Positions 1-8,777 of a stretch of DNA of 64,000 bases are shown here, in pieces. The stretch comes from JBEKHT01 sp049516595 (GTDB lineage: Bacteria; Chloroflexota; Anaerolineae; Anaerolineales; RBG-16-64-43), in NCBI GenBank assembly GCA_049516595.1, contig JBEKSY010000006.1:67336-131335 (forward strand). The letters run 5' to 3'. Made by a program: the position numbers and the translations under genes. The notes beneath the pieces were generated by a model. The model did not search any database. It was not told the origin of the DNA and saw only the letters and a list, made by a program, of their open reading frames with translations. Numbering within the stretch: the stretch's first letter is position 1; every line of letters starts with the position of its first letter.

Positions 1-33
1 AAGCCGGCGGGGCACCCCCGCCGGTTTGCTTTT
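1..33 (+). terminator. Rho-independent terminator at window edge
   Basis: A 9-bp perfect GC stem (CCGGCGGGG at 4-12 with CCCCGCCGG at 16-24, CAC loop) is followed by TTTGCTTTT. The T-tract orientation fits a + strand gene that ends before the window starts. Confidence 0.75.
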
Positions 34-493
34 GCAGCATTGTTGCAGAAACGTAGCGCTCGTGTCCGGGCGGGATTCGGCAAGGTCCCCTTTCCCTGTG
101 CCCCCGGGAAACTTGGTCCGCGGGGGAATGCTTCCCAGTCTGTTTCTGCCACTCGCGAGGCCCCCTCAGGTGCCCATTCTGTCCAGCCGGTCTCGCGCCC
201 CAAGCCTCCGCCGCGGGCAGACACGCGAGGGGGGATAGCGCAGAAGAGGGGCGATGACGGGCAGGCGCGTTAGGGGGCCGCTTCCGCTGAACTTCGCCTG
301 GAAGGCGGAGTCGGAAGGATTCCTCGGGGGAGGCCGAGAAGGATGGCAGGAGAAACAGCTCTGCAGAAGAGATTCCGGCCCTTTTCGGGAGGGCCCGGGG
401 GACGACAGAGGAAGGCGAAATGTTGCGTGACCCGACAAGCTGCAGCGAGTCGCGGCGATCCATCTCAAGCCGCCATTTCGGTCCCTGCCGGGC
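34..493. other. Intergenic stretch without a recognisable gene
   Basis: About 460 bases between the edge terminator and the 3' end of rlmN. Short open frames exist on both strands, but their translations are Arg/Pro/Ser-rich and look like chance frames in GC-rich DNA. I see no RNA gene or repeat. Confidence 0.5.
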
Positions 494-1546
494 TCAGGTA
501 CTCCGCGGCGGTGTCTGGTCCGAGGCGAGCTGTCCGCAACCCGCCTGGATCTCGATGCCTCGTCGCACGCGAACCGTCACCGGGATGCCTTCGCGTTCCA
601 AAGATTCGAGGAAGGCGCGCACGCTCTTACGGTTGGTCGGCATGCCGTGGTATTCTCGGGTCGGGTTCAAAGGAATGAGATTGACGTGACAGAGGAGGCC
701 TCGCAGGCGCTGCGCGAGCAAGGTAGCCTGGGCGACGTCGTCGTTGACCCCCTGGATCAGGGCCCACTCAAATGAGATTCTGCGATGGGTTGCGTCCACG
801 TACTCCCGGCAGGCTTGCAAGAGGAGGTCAAGCGGGTAGCGCCGGTTGACCGGCAGCAGACGAGAGCGAAGCTCGTCGCTGGCCGCGTGAAGAGACACAG
901 CCAGGTTGATTTGCCTCCCCTCCTGAGCAAAGCGGCGAATGCCCGGCACGAGTCCTACGGTCGAAATGGTCATACGCCGGGCGCCAAAGTTCATCCCCTC
1001 GGAGTGGTTCAGCGTGTCCAAGGCCCCCAGGGTCGCCTCGTAGTTGTGGAAGGGCTCGCCCATCCCCATTACCACGATATTGGAGAGCCGTCTTTCCTCC
1101 AGCGATAGCCTGCGCGCCAAGTCGAGAACCTGCATAAGGATCTCGCCTCGCGTGAGGTTGCGACCGAAACCCATTTGTCCGGTGGCGCAAAAGACGCAGC
1201 CCATGCCGCAACCGGATTGCGTCGAGATGCAGGCGGTCTGTCTCTGATCATACGCCATCAACACAGTCTCCACGGTTGCGCCATCCCGCAGTTCAAATAG
1301 GATCTTGAGGGTTTTCCCATCGCGAGAGCGAGACTCGCGAAGCGGGCGGATCAGCTGGAAATCGAACGATTGCCCGAGCCGCTCGCGCAGAGAATCCGGG
1401 AGATCGGTCATCTCGGCGGGGGAGGAGGCCCATCGCGAGTAAAGATGGTGCCAGATCTGCCTGGCTCGATAGAGGGGCTGCCCCCACTCGGCCAGAGTCA
1501 ATTCGAGTTGTTCCAGAGTCAGGTCGTGGAGGGCGGCGTGCGGCAT
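494..1546 (-). CDS. rlmN: Dual-specificity 23S rRNA/tRNA adenine-C2 methyltransferase RlmN
   Basis: A 350-residue radical-SAM methyltransferase that methylates C2 of A2503 in 23S rRNA and of A37 in some tRNAs, acting on nascent RNA in the cytoplasm. The family hallmark is plain: STQSGCGMGCVFCATG holds the CxxxCxxC that binds the 4Fe-4S cluster. It is followed by the NIVVMGMGEP segment, the STVGLVPGI segment and a C-terminal RGIEIQAGCGQL, which contains the catalytic Cys. Length is normal for the family. It lies 28 bases downstream of the HAD phosphatase gene on the same strand and probably shares its transcript. Nothing looks truncated. Confidence 0.96.
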   Translation of the reverse strand: MPHAALHDLTLEQLELTLAEWGQPLYRARQIWHHLYSRWASSPAEMTDLPDSLRERLGQSFDFQLIRPLRESRSRDGKTLKILFELRDGATVETVLMAYDQRQTACISTQSGCGMGCVFCATGQMGFGRNLTRGEILMQVLDLARRLSLEERRLSNIVVMGMGEPFHNYEATLGALDTLNHSEGMNFGARRMTISTVGLVPGIRRFAQEGRQINLAVSLHAASDELRSRLLPVNRRYPLDLLLQACREYVDATHRRISFEWALIQGVNDDVAQATLLAQRLRGLLCHVNLIPLNPTREYHGMPTNRKSVRAFLESLEREGIPVTVRVRRGIEIQAGCGQLASDQTPPRST

Positions 1547-1574
1547 GAGGAGCTCAGGGCGGGGGAGCTGTGCC

Positions 1575-2426
1575 TCAATGGGAGGTGAGCTGCAAGTTCC
1601 ATTCTCGGATCAATTCGGGAAGTCCCGCGAAAACCCACGTTGGCCGTGTCGCCCAAGCCCGCAGTTGGGCGGCGGTGGTTACCCCGCTGAGCACAAGGAT
1701 GCTTGGGATCCCCGCCCTTTGGGCACCCAGGATGTCCGTCTCCAGGCGATCTCCCAGCGCCGCCGTCTGGCGCGCCGGTTCACCCAGCCGCTCGATCGCC
1801 AGCTGGTACATGAGCGGCTCGGGCTTCCCGATGATCGTGGGCCTCGAGCCCGAGGCCGTCTCAAGGGCCGCCAGAATTGCGCCGTTCCCCTGGATAATCC
1901 CACGCTCCGTGGGGAATGTGGCATCGTCGTTGGTGCCAATGAAACCGGCCCCGCGGCGCAAGTTGAGGGTTGCCCCGGAAAGCTTTTCCCAGCTCAGTTC
2001 GCGATCCATTCCGCACACGACAAAATCCGCATCCGTGTCCTCGAGACCGGCGATCCGGAATCCCTCGGCGGCCAGAGCGGCTCGGATTCCCTCTTCGCCG
2101 ACCACGAAGATCTTGGCACCGGAATGAGCGGTCTTGGCCAGATACTTCGCGGTCGCCTGAGCCGAGGTCAGGATTTCTTCGGCTTGCACCTGCGCCCCCA
2201 GGCCGATGAGCTTCTGCTGGTACGACCTGGGCGTCAGCGTCGGGTTATTTGTGGCCAGGACAAAGCGGATGCCCGCGCTTCGGAGGAATCCGAAGAACTC
2301 AATGAATCCGCGGTTGGCGGTGGAGCCGTGCCAGAGGACTCCGTCCATGTCGATGATCAAGGCCCGGATGTCGGCCAAGCCGAGGACCGCCTCCGGGCCG
2401 GTCGTGGATTCCATGGGGAAAACCAC
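1575..2426 (-). CDS. HAD-superfamily subclass IIA phosphatase (NagD-like)
   Basis: A 283-residue haloacid-dehalogenase hydrolase. Motif I is LIIDMDGVLWHG with the nucleophile and acid/base Asp pair, motif II sits in FVLATNNPT, and the C-terminal part has a GKPEP segment with motif III Lys and LGDRLETDILGAQ with the motif IV acids. The C2-type cap between motifs II and III places it with NagD and p-nitrophenyl/phosphoglycolate-type phosphatases, so it probably removes phosphate from a small sugar or nucleotide; the substrate cannot be read from sequence. The start could be Met at 2426 or Met at 2414. It sits 10 bases after clpP and just before rlmN in a minus-strand cluster. Confidence 0.88.
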   Translation of the reverse strand: MVFPMESTTGPEAVLGLADIRALIIDMDGVLWHGSTANRGFIEFFGFLRSAGIRFVLATNNPTLTPRSYQQKLIGLGAQVQAEEILTSAQATAKYLAKTAHSGAKIFVVGEEGIRAALAAEGFRIAGLEDTDADFVVCGMDRELSWEKLSGATLNLRRGAGFIGTNDDATFPTERGIIQGNGAILAALETASGSRPTIIGKPEPLMYQLAIERLGEPARQTAALGDRLETDILGAQRAGIPSILVLSGVTTAAQLRAWATRPTWVFAGLPELIREWNLQLTSH

Positions 2427-2436
2427 CTGCCAGCGA

Positions 2437-3060
2437 CTACTTCACCTTGCTCGTTTGTTTCTCCCGTTCCTCCAGGACTCGATCCACGATCCCATACTTC
2501 ACGGCTCCCTCCGCGTCCATGTAGTAGTCGCGCTCGGTGTCGCGCTCAATCACCTCGAGGGTTTGGCCGGTGTGCTTGACCATAATGGTATTGAGACGAT
2601 CGCGAAGCCGTAGAATTTCCTTGGCCTGTATCTCGATGTCGGACGCTTGACCCTGGGCGCCGCCAAGGGGTTGGTGCAGGTGAACCGTCGCATGCGGCAA
2701 GGCAAAGCGCGAGCCGTGGGTCCCGGCTGCCAGGAGAACCGTTCCAAAGGAGGCCGTCACCCCGACGGCATAGGTCTCAATGGGATTGGAGATCTGCTGC
2801 ATCGTGTCGTAGATGGCAAGCCCTGAGTAAATTCCACCCCCTGGGCAGTTGATCCACATCTGGATTTCTTTTTCGGAATCCTCACGATTCAGGTACAGTA
2901 ATTGGGCAACCACCAGGTTGGCGATTTGGTCGTTAATCGGCGTTCCGAGGAATATGATCCGTTCTCGGAGCAACAGCGAGTAGATGTCATACGCGCGCTC
3001 GCCGCGACTAGTGGTCTCAATCACCATGGGGATAAGAGACGTCGGACTTGGGAGAGTCAT
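2437..3060 (-). CDS. clpP: ATP-dependent Clp protease proteolytic subunit ClpP
   Basis: A 207-residue serine peptidase subunit that forms the barrel degrading proteins unfolded by ClpX/ClpA/ClpC. The catalytic Ser is in GVTASFGTVLLAAG (the usual form is GxAASMG), the His in VHLHQPLGG and the Asp in DTERDYYM. The oxyanion/strand segment is INCPGGGIYSGLAIYDTM. Its start ATG overlaps the trigger-factor stop by four bases (ATGA), so the two are translationally coupled; trigger factor and ClpP are commonly neighbours. No clpX follows, unlike in many bacteria. Full length. Confidence 0.96.
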   Translation of the reverse strand: MTLPSPTSLIPMVIETTSRGERAYDIYSLLLRERIIFLGTPINDQIANLVVAQLLYLNREDSEKEIQMWINCPGGGIYSGLAIYDTMQQISNPIETYAVGVTASFGTVLLAAGTHGSRFALPHATVHLHQPLGGAQGQASDIEIQAKEILRLRDRLNTIMVKHTGQTLEVIERDTERDYYMDAEGAVKYGIVDRVLEEREKQTSKVK

Positions 3061-4484
3061 TCTGTACCTCCGTTAGGCGGCATAGGCTCGGACGGGGGGG
3101 GTTCTGTGGCGGCTTGGGCCAGATCCTCACGGGCTTGGAGAGGAGGTGCCTCCCCCTTCCCGATAGCGATTATCCTTTCAACTACCCTGTCATTGAGCAG
3201 GTCCTCGTAGATGATCTCGTGGAGAGCGGGATCCCGAAGCATCTGCTCCAACTGTTTTGGATCCGCCTTACTTTGCACCGAAGCGAGGGTGTTGCGCACT
3301 CGCTGGTCAACATCCTCCTCCGGGACCTCGAGCTGTTCCTTCTGGGCAAGGTCGGCTAGGTATAACCCACGGGTGAGACGCTCGCGCGCTCTGGGCTCTA
3401 GCTCTTTTTCCAGGCCCGGGCGGCCTTCCGGGCGACCTTTCAAATACGTATCCAAGGTGACGCCTTCCCGCTCCAGGGAGCGGGCAAGGGACTTGACCAT
3501 CTTGTCGATCTCCTCCCGCAAGATGGCACTTGGGTAGCGGACGGATCCTCCCCGGATCATCTGATCGATAACCCGGCTTGCATATTCCCCCTCCGCATCG
3601 CGTTTCACTTTCGCCTCGAGGCTGGTCCGCACCCCGGTCTGCAGCTCCTCGACTGTAGAGTACTCACTCACGGACTTGACGAGATCCTCGCTCCACTCAG
3701 GGACGCGGCGGGCCTTGACGGCAAGGCAGGTGAGGGATAGGCGGGCATGAACCCCCTGCAAGGTCGAGACGGGGAAGGACTCTGGGTAGGTGAATTCAAT
3801 CTCGCGGCTTTCGCCCTCGCGGACGCCGAAGATGGCCGCGCCAGCCCCAGGGAATCTCCCGCCCACGTCTTCCGAGAGTTCCACTTCCTCGCCTGATTGG
3901 TTGTCGGGGCCCGCCTTCATGGCGGCGGGCAGAGGGGAAAGCTTCCCCTCCGGGTCCAGCGCTTGAACTTGAATCTTGGCGACCAAGACGTCCCCCTCCT
4001 GGGCCGGGCGAGAGACCGGCTCCAGGATCGTTTGGGATTGCCGCAAGTTCTCCATCATTCGCTCAACATCCTCGGTGGGCACTGGCGCCATCGCGAAGGG
4101 GACGCGAACTTGGCGATAGTCGCCCAAAACCACTTCGGGCTGAAGAGGAACCGTAAATTTCAGCACCAGCGGTTCCCGAGAAACGATATCCTCCAAAGTC
4201 CCCGCCCGGGCCGGACTCAATCCACTCTCGTCGAGGGCCTTGCGGTACACCTCTGGGCCGAGCAAGTCCACCGCCTTATCGAAGACCGCTTCCTGGCCAA
4301 GGTGCGAGAGAACCACGGAGTAGGGGGCTTTCCCCTTTCGAAAGCCAGGGATGCTTGCCCGGTCGGCCAGCTTCCGCGCGGCCCGCTTCATGGCCCCCTC
4401 GAGGATCTCTGCTTCGGCCTCGACCGTGAGGGTAGCCTCGCACTCCCCCGTCTGTTCGACCTGGGTCTTCATACGGTCCTGCAT
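3057..4484 (-). CDS. tig: Trigger factor, ribosome-associated chaperone
   Basis: A protein of about 475 residues that binds the ribosomal exit tunnel and folds nascent chains, with peptidyl-prolyl isomerase activity. The N-terminal ribosome-binding signature reads IPGFRKGKAP near residues 35-45. A degenerate PPIase domain with EGDVLVAKI lies in the middle, and a helical C-terminal chaperone domain with many Glu/Arg follows. The reading frame is open further upstream, but family starts and a purine-rich GAAAGGA site favour Met at 4484; Met at 4472, preceded by AGGA, is the alternative. It is coupled to clpP by a 4-base overlap. tRNA-Leu lies just upstream on the same strand and may share its promoter. 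Confidence 0.93.
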   Translation of the reverse strand: MQDRMKTQVEQTGECEATLTVEAEAEILEGAMKRAARKLADRASIPGFRKGKAPYSVVLSHLGQEAVFDKAVDLLGPEVYRKALDESGLSPARAGTLEDIVSREPLVLKFTVPLQPEVVLGDYRQVRVPFAMAPVPTEDVERMMENLRQSQTILEPVSRPAQEGDVLVAKIQVQALDPEGKLSPLPAAMKAGPDNQSGEEVELSEDVGGRFPGAGAAIFGVREGESREIEFTYPESFPVSTLQGVHARLSLTCLAVKARRVPEWSEDLVKSVSEYSTVEELQTGVRTSLEAKVKRDAEGEYASRVIDQMIRGGSVRYPSAILREEIDKMVKSLARSLEREGVTLDTYLKGRPEGRPGLEKELEPRARERLTRGLYLADLAQKEQLEVPEEDVDQRVRNTLASVQSKADPKQLEQMLRDPALHEIIYEDLLNDRVVERIIAIGKGEAPPLQAREDLAQAATEPPPSEPMPPNGGTE

Positions 4485-4569
4485 TTTCCTTTCTGTGCGA
4501 GATAAGCCGGGCATGTTGCCGCGAGATCCGATCTCGGCTTGCCCGGCGAAGACGACCAGCACGATAGGC

Positions 4570-4654
4570 TGGTGGGGAAGGAGGGACTTGAACCCTCACG
4601 CCTCGCGGCACATGATCCTAAGTCATGCCTGTCTGCCAGTTCCAGCACTTCCCC
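4570..4654 (-). tRNA. tRNA-Leu (anticodon TAG, reads CUA/CUN)
   Basis: An 85-nt tRNA with encoded CCA. The acceptor stem GGGGAAG pairs with CTTCCCC, the anticodon loop reads CTTAGGA, there is a long variable arm (GCCGCGAGGC region) as expected for class II tRNA-Leu, and the T loop is GGTTCAAGTCC. It lies between the trigger-factor gene and the divergently read gyrA-like gene. Confidence 0.96.
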
Positions 4655-4663
4655 GTAAAGCGG

Positions 4664-4692
4664 ATTATAACCGGGGCCAAGGCCAAGGTAAA
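4664..4692 (-). promoter_or_regulatory. Promoter for tRNA-Leu
   Basis: On the minus strand a consensus -10 TATAAT (4669-4664) lies 17 bp after TTTACC (4692-4687, four of six matches to TTGACA). Transcription would start about three bases before the mature tRNA 5' end, and could continue into tig-clpP. Confidence 0.65.
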
Positions 4693-4819
4693 GGTAAAGA
4701 GGCTTGACCACCGCGGGAGCCGATCGGGTGTTTCGCGTCGAGAGAGTCCAAGACTTCCTGTCGGCCCACTCCCCCGGGGTACGCCAGGGCCGGGAGAATC
4801 CGGAAGAAAGAGGCGGAAG

Positions 4820-7426
4820 ATGGAGCTAGGCACAGTCCAAAGAGTCGACATCGACGAAGAAGTCCAGCAGGCCTATCTCGATTATGCGATGAGCGTCATC
4901 GTGGCGCGTGCCTTGCCCGACGCGCGGGATGGCCTTAAGCCCGTGCAGCGCCGAATCCTGTACGCCATGCACGACCTGAATATCCATCCAGGAGGGGGCT
5001 TCAAAAAGTCGGCGCGCATCGTAGGCGAGGTCCTCGGGAAATATCATCCCCATGGGGATATGGCGGTGTACGAAGCCATGGCGCGGATGGCTCAGGATTT
5101 CTCCCTGCGCTACCCCCTGGTCGAGGGCCAGGGCAACTTCGGGTCGGTGGATGGAGATGCCCCGGCCGCCATGCGTTACACCGAGGCCCGGCTGGCCCCA
5201 CTTGCCGTTTCGATGCTGGCCGACCTCGACAGGGAAACGGTCCCCTTCGCCCCCAACTTCGACGCCACTCTGCAGGAGCCGCAAGTCCTGCCCTCCGCCG
5301 CTCCGAATCTGCTGATCAACGGGGCCACAGGGATTGCGGTGGGCATGGCGACCTCCATTCCGCCTCACAATCTGGGAGAGGTGTGCGAGGCCCTCGTTTT
5401 CATGCTCCGCTCGTGGACGCGGACCAAAGAGATATCCACGGATGAGTTGCTGAAGTTCGTGAAAGGGCCGGATTTCCCAACCGGCGGACTGATCCTCGAT
5501 CGGCCCGGCCGGGAGGAGGGACTCTCGGCTGCCTATGGATCGGGACGGGGCAAAATCAAAGTGCGGGCCAAGGTCCACTGGGAGGACCCCGGCAAAGGGC
5601 GGGCCCGTCTGCTGGTCACCGAGCTACCCTACCAGGTGAACAAGTCCGCTCTGCTAGAGAGGATTGCGGAACTCGTGCGCGCGGGCGGATTGGAGGGAAT
5701 TGCCGATCTGAGAGATGAGTCTGATCGGCAGGGAATGCGCATCGTGATCGAGCTGACCCGCTCAGCGGATGCAGAAAGCGTGTTGCGGAATCTGTTCCAG
5801 CACACCCCGATGGAAACCACCTTCAGCATCATCCTCTTGGCCTTGGTTCAAGGCGAGCCCAGACTGCTCTCGCTCAAACAGGCCTTACGAGTGTTCCTCG
5901 ACCATAGGCTGGGAGTAATCCAGAACCGGAGCCAGTTCGATCTGGCCCGGGCCCGCGAAAGGGCTCACATCCTCCAGGGTCTGCGCGTGGCCTTGAAGAA
6001 TCTAGAGGAAGTCATCCGGCTGATTCGCAACGCGCGCACGGCCGAGGACGCGTGCGGGCGCCTGCAGAAACGCTATCGGCTCACCCAGGCCCAGGCCGAG
6101 GCGATTCTAGACATGCCTCTCCGAAGGCTGGCCTCGCTGGAGCGCGAGAAGATCGAGCAAGAATACAAAGAAAAGGTCGCGCTCATGGCCTCCCTGGAGC
6201 GAGTCCTCGGCTCCCCGAAGCTGCAAAGAGAGGCCCTGATCGAGGAACTCAGGCAGCTGCAGCAGCGCTTCGGAGATGGTCGTCGGACGGCGATCCTGCG
6301 CGATGGGGACAAGCTGCGGAACCTGCCCATCGCCGCGCAGGCGGATCATCCCGAGGAGAGCGTCTGGCTGACCCTGACCGATACGGGCTTGCTCTCGCGC
6401 GGGGGCTCTTCCCGCCAGTCGCTCCAGCTTCCCCATGCCCCCCTCAAAGCTGTGCTTCGGGCGAGCACACGGGATACCCTTTACCTGCTCACCGAAAAGG
6501 GAAGGCTGGCCGGGATTCCAATCGAGGCGGTGCCCGAGCGAGAAGCTCATGAGCCCGGTGTGCACTTTTCGACCCTTTGCGGGCTGGAAGGGCCAAGCAA
6601 AGTTGAGTGTGCGGTGAGCGTGCCGCCTTCCTCGAAGGATCGGGAGGGCTACCTTACATTGGTCACGAGACGAGGGATGGTCAAGAAATCGCGCCTTCAG
6701 GATCTCCCCCGGCCCTCTCCGCAGGTTGTCTCAGCCATCAAGATCGCGCCCCAGGATGCGCTGGGTTGGGCAGCCGCAACGAGTGGAAAGGATGAGTTGC
6801 TCCTCCTGACCTCGGCGGGCATGAGCATCCGCTTCAGCGAGCAGGAGGTTCGGCCCTTGGGACTCTCTGCCGCCGGCGTTCTGGCGGTCCGGCTGGGTCG
6901 TGGTGGCGATCAGGTTGCCTGGGCAGGGGTGATTCAGCCCAGGTGCGATCTCCTCATGATAGGGGAGGATGGCTACGCGAGGAGAACGTCTATCACAGAG
7001 TTTCCCCTGCAAGGGCGGCACGGGGTGGGGACGAGAGCCTGGAAGGCCAAACCCGGAGTCCGTCTGGTGGGTGCGGTCGCGGGCCGGGCGAACACGCGAA
7101 TCCTCCTTTGCCTGCGCGATGGCTCCGCGCAAAGCGCACGGCTTGGAGATTTCTCCCGTCACAAGCGGACCTCGGAGGCCTCCAGCGCCGTGAAGCTCGG
7201 GAGAGGGCTGCGGATCGCTGCGGTGATCGCATTGGAGAGCCCGCCATTGGGCGCGGATGCGGCCCGGCGCCCTTCTTCCGGTGCCGGGCACAAACCCAGA
7301 GGGCACGGCCGGCCTCAATTGGGCCGGGGGAAACTTGCGGCGCACCCAGACAACATGGCACGGAAATCGAAGCGGGATGGGAAGGGAAAAGCCTCAGGCC
7401 CGACGAGGGGCGACCGAGGCCAATAA
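4820..7426 (+). CDS. gyrA: DNA gyrase subunit A (or ParC-type topoisomerase A subunit)
   Basis: An 868-residue A subunit of a type IIA topoisomerase: it cuts and rejoins DNA through a tyrosyl linkage while the B subunit supplies ATP hydrolysis. The breakage-reunion domain shows ARALPDARDGLKPVQRRILY, the GKYHPHGD quinolone-region motif and the catalytic Tyr in AMRYTEARL. A coiled-coil tower and then a six-blade C-terminal domain follow. The GyrA box, normally QRRGGKG, is present only as QGRHGVG, so wrapping activity, and hence gyrase versus topoisomerase IV, is uncertain. Met at 4820 is chosen because the family begins about seven residues before VDIDEEVQQAYLDYAM; the frame is open upstream through the tRNA. 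The tail is Lys/Arg-rich. No gyrB is nearby. Confidence 0.9.
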   Translation: MELGTVQRVDIDEEVQQAYLDYAMSVIVARALPDARDGLKPVQRRILYAMHDLNIHPGGGFKKSARIVGEVLGKYHPHGDMAVYEAMARMAQDFSLRYPLVEGQGNFGSVDGDAPAAMRYTEARLAPLAVSMLADLDRETVPFAPNFDATLQEPQVLPSAAPNLLINGATGIAVGMATSIPPHNLGEVCEALVFMLRSWTRTKEISTDELLKFVKGPDFPTGGLILDRPGREEGLSAAYGSGRGKIKVRAKVHWEDPGKGRARLLVTELPYQVNKSALLERIAELVRAGGLEGIADLRDESDRQGMRIVIELTRSADAESVLRNLFQHTPMETTFSIILLALVQGEPRLLSLKQALRVFLDHRLGVIQNRSQFDLARARERAHILQGLRVALKNLEEVIRLIRNARTAEDACGRLQKRYRLTQAQAEAILDMPLRRLASLEREKIEQEYKEKVALMASLERVLGSPKLQREALIEELRQLQQRFGDGRRTAILRDGDKLRNLPIAAQADHPEESVWLTLTDTGLLSRGGSSRQSLQLPHAPLKAVLRASTRDTLYLLTEKGRLAGIPIEAVPEREAHEPGVHFSTLCGLEGPSKVECAVSVPPSSKDREGYLTLVTRRGMVKKSRLQDLPRPSPQVVSAIKIAPQDALGWAAATSGKDELLLLTSAGMSIRFSEQEVRPLGLSAAGVLAVRLGRGGDQVAWAGVIQPRCDLLMIGEDGYARRTSITEFPLQGRHGVGTRAWKAKPGVRLVGAVAGRANTRILLCLRDGSAQSARLGDFSRHKRTSEASSAVKLGRGLRIAAVIALESPPLGADAARRPSSGAGHKPRGHGRPQLGRGKLAAHPDNMARKSKRDGKGKASGPTRGDRGQ

Positions 7427-7439
7427 GGACCCGGACCGG

Positions 7440-8543
7440 TTAGGAGGGCGAGATGGTGAAGTACGCGTAGTGATACTGAATCAGGTTGTCTCGCATGCCC
7501 AGGGTGTCGTTCCCGTCCAGTACTCGGCCAGCGATGCTGGTCGCGGTCCAGGTGAAATGCCGCGAATTCCCGTCTCCACTTCGACCGGTGATCGCGAACT
7601 GGCCGCTGGGCAGCAAGTTGGTCAGAAGATCCTGATACCAGGCGGTTATCGGCGTCGAACCCACGACCGTGCGTGCGGCAGTGACCTGAGCCGCATTGCT
7701 CTGATAGAGGGCGAGAATGGTCGGGACATCGTGTGAGTTCCAGGCCGCGACCAGACGGTCCACCATGTCGGTGGGGGCGGGTGCCTGGCCCCACTTGAAG
7801 TTCGCCACCGAATTCCACCAGTCGATGTAGGCGGGTTGGGTGGCCCAATCCCAGGCGAAGAAGTTTGCCCCGGTGAGCTTGAGCGCCACGGCCTCCTGGA
7901 GGAATTGGGTGAGCTCGGTTCCCTTCGGCTTCCAGCCGGAAGTCGTGTAGGCAGGTCCGGTCGGAACGACCGGGAGGGAGGGCTTCAAGGCCTTCAGCTC
8001 CTTGACCGACTCCTGCAACTGGTACTGCGGGTTGTGAGCCTGCTCCCAGTAAACCTGGGGCATGTTGAAGTCGCATTTCTCTAGGAACGCCGTCCAGGGG
8101 AAGAGTTGATGATAGTTCGGATAGCGAAAGGAGCTCAGCGCAATGGGAAGGTGGGGAAGACCGGAGCGTAGCTGCTTCATGTACGTGCGCGCCACCACAT
8201 CTTTGCCCTTTTTCTCGAACTCCATCTCCGCATCGATCACGTAACCATCCAAACCGAGCTGGAGGGTGCGACTCGCCGCCAGCTTCGCCTCACCCACTGG
8301 ATCGTTGCCGTAGATGTAGTGCCAGCCCCAGGGGCTGATGCCTCGGGCCCGGAGCTCGGAGACCACGGGGGGCAACAGGTCATGGCCCTTCGAGTCGATG
8401 TTGAAGGCCCAGGTTCCATCGCCGATCTTGAGGAGAACATGCGACAGCCCGGCTTGGGCGGCACGCGAAGCGATCTTGGCTGCGTCTCCCTTTTCACAGT
8501 TCGGGATCTGCCAGGTGAAGAAACCCTTTCCAACCAGCGCCAT
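7440..8543 (-). CDS. TIM-barrel (glycosidase-like) protein with C-terminal NTF2/SnoaL-like domain
   Basis: A 367-residue protein of uncertain function. Residues 1 to about 250 resemble a glycoside-hydrolase-type (beta/alpha)8 barrel: a KGFFTWQIP start, GISPWGWHYIYG, GLDGYVIDAEMEFE with acidic residues at a strand end, FNMPQVYW and GANFFAWDWATQ. Residues from about 265 look like an NTF2/SnoaL-fold domain (VDRLVAAWNSHDVPTILALY, then ITAWYQDLLTNLLP), often ligand-binding. There is no signal peptide. Met at 8543 has an ideal GGAGGA site seven bases upstream; the longer frame to 8573 lacks one. About 100 bases upstream is an exact sigma-54 consensus (8645-8660), linking it to the rpoN island 30 kb away, where another TIM-barrel gene is also behind such a promoter. 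Confidence 0.7.
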   Translation of the reverse strand: MALVGKGFFTWQIPNCEKGDAAKIASRAAQAGLSHVLLKIGDGTWAFNIDSKGHDLLPPVVSELRARGISPWGWHYIYGNDPVGEAKLAASRTLQLGLDGYVIDAEMEFEKKGKDVVARTYMKQLRSGLPHLPIALSSFRYPNYHQLFPWTAFLEKCDFNMPQVYWEQAHNPQYQLQESVKELKALKPSLPVVPTGPAYTTSGWKPKGTELTQFLQEAVALKLTGANFFAWDWATQPAYIDWWNSVANFKWGQAPAPTDMVDRLVAAWNSHDVPTILALYQSNAAQVTAARTVVGSTPITAWYQDLLTNLLPSGQFAITGRSGDGNSRHFTWTATSIAGRVLDGNDTLGMRDNLIQYHYAYFTISPS

Positions 8544-8644
8544 GCCTTCCTCCGCTGCTTGAGATGAACCCAAGAGGCCCGGGATCGAGTTGCGTTGCGG
8601 TGCGACCTGCCGGTCTCACCCCCTTTAGGCTCTTGACATTCAAG

Positions 8645-8660
8645 TGCAAATTGCGTGCCA
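8645..8660 (-). promoter_or_regulatory. Sigma-54 (-24/-12) promoter for the TIM-barrel/NTF2 gene
   Basis: Minus-strand TGGCACGCAATTTGCA matches the full consensus TGGCACGNNNNTTGCA, with GG and GC separated by exactly ten bases. It lies in the intergenic region in the right orientation. Transcription would start near 8634, giving a leader of about 90 nt to the ATG at 8543. Confidence 0.82.
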
Positions 8661-8749
8661 GGTCCTGGTCGGGTTGGGCCTCTCCGGGGGAACCCAAGAT
8701 CGAGCAAGCCGCGGGTGTGGAGCGGGGGATGATAGCGGTTTCCCGGCGG

Positions 8750-8755
8750 TATACT
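8750..8755 (+). promoter_or_regulatory. Possible -10 box of the rel gene
   Basis: TATACT stands 22 bases before the ATG at 8778 and four bases before an in-frame GTG at 8760. No good -35 is visible. A very short leader would result; no ribosome-binding site precedes either start. Confidence 0.35.
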
Positions 8756-8777
8756 AAGCGTGTCGCCTGGGTCGTCA

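Noticed and set aside
4625..4819. Upstream extension of the gyrA-like frame
   Set aside because: It would start inside the tRNA-Leu gene; family alignment starts at 4820.
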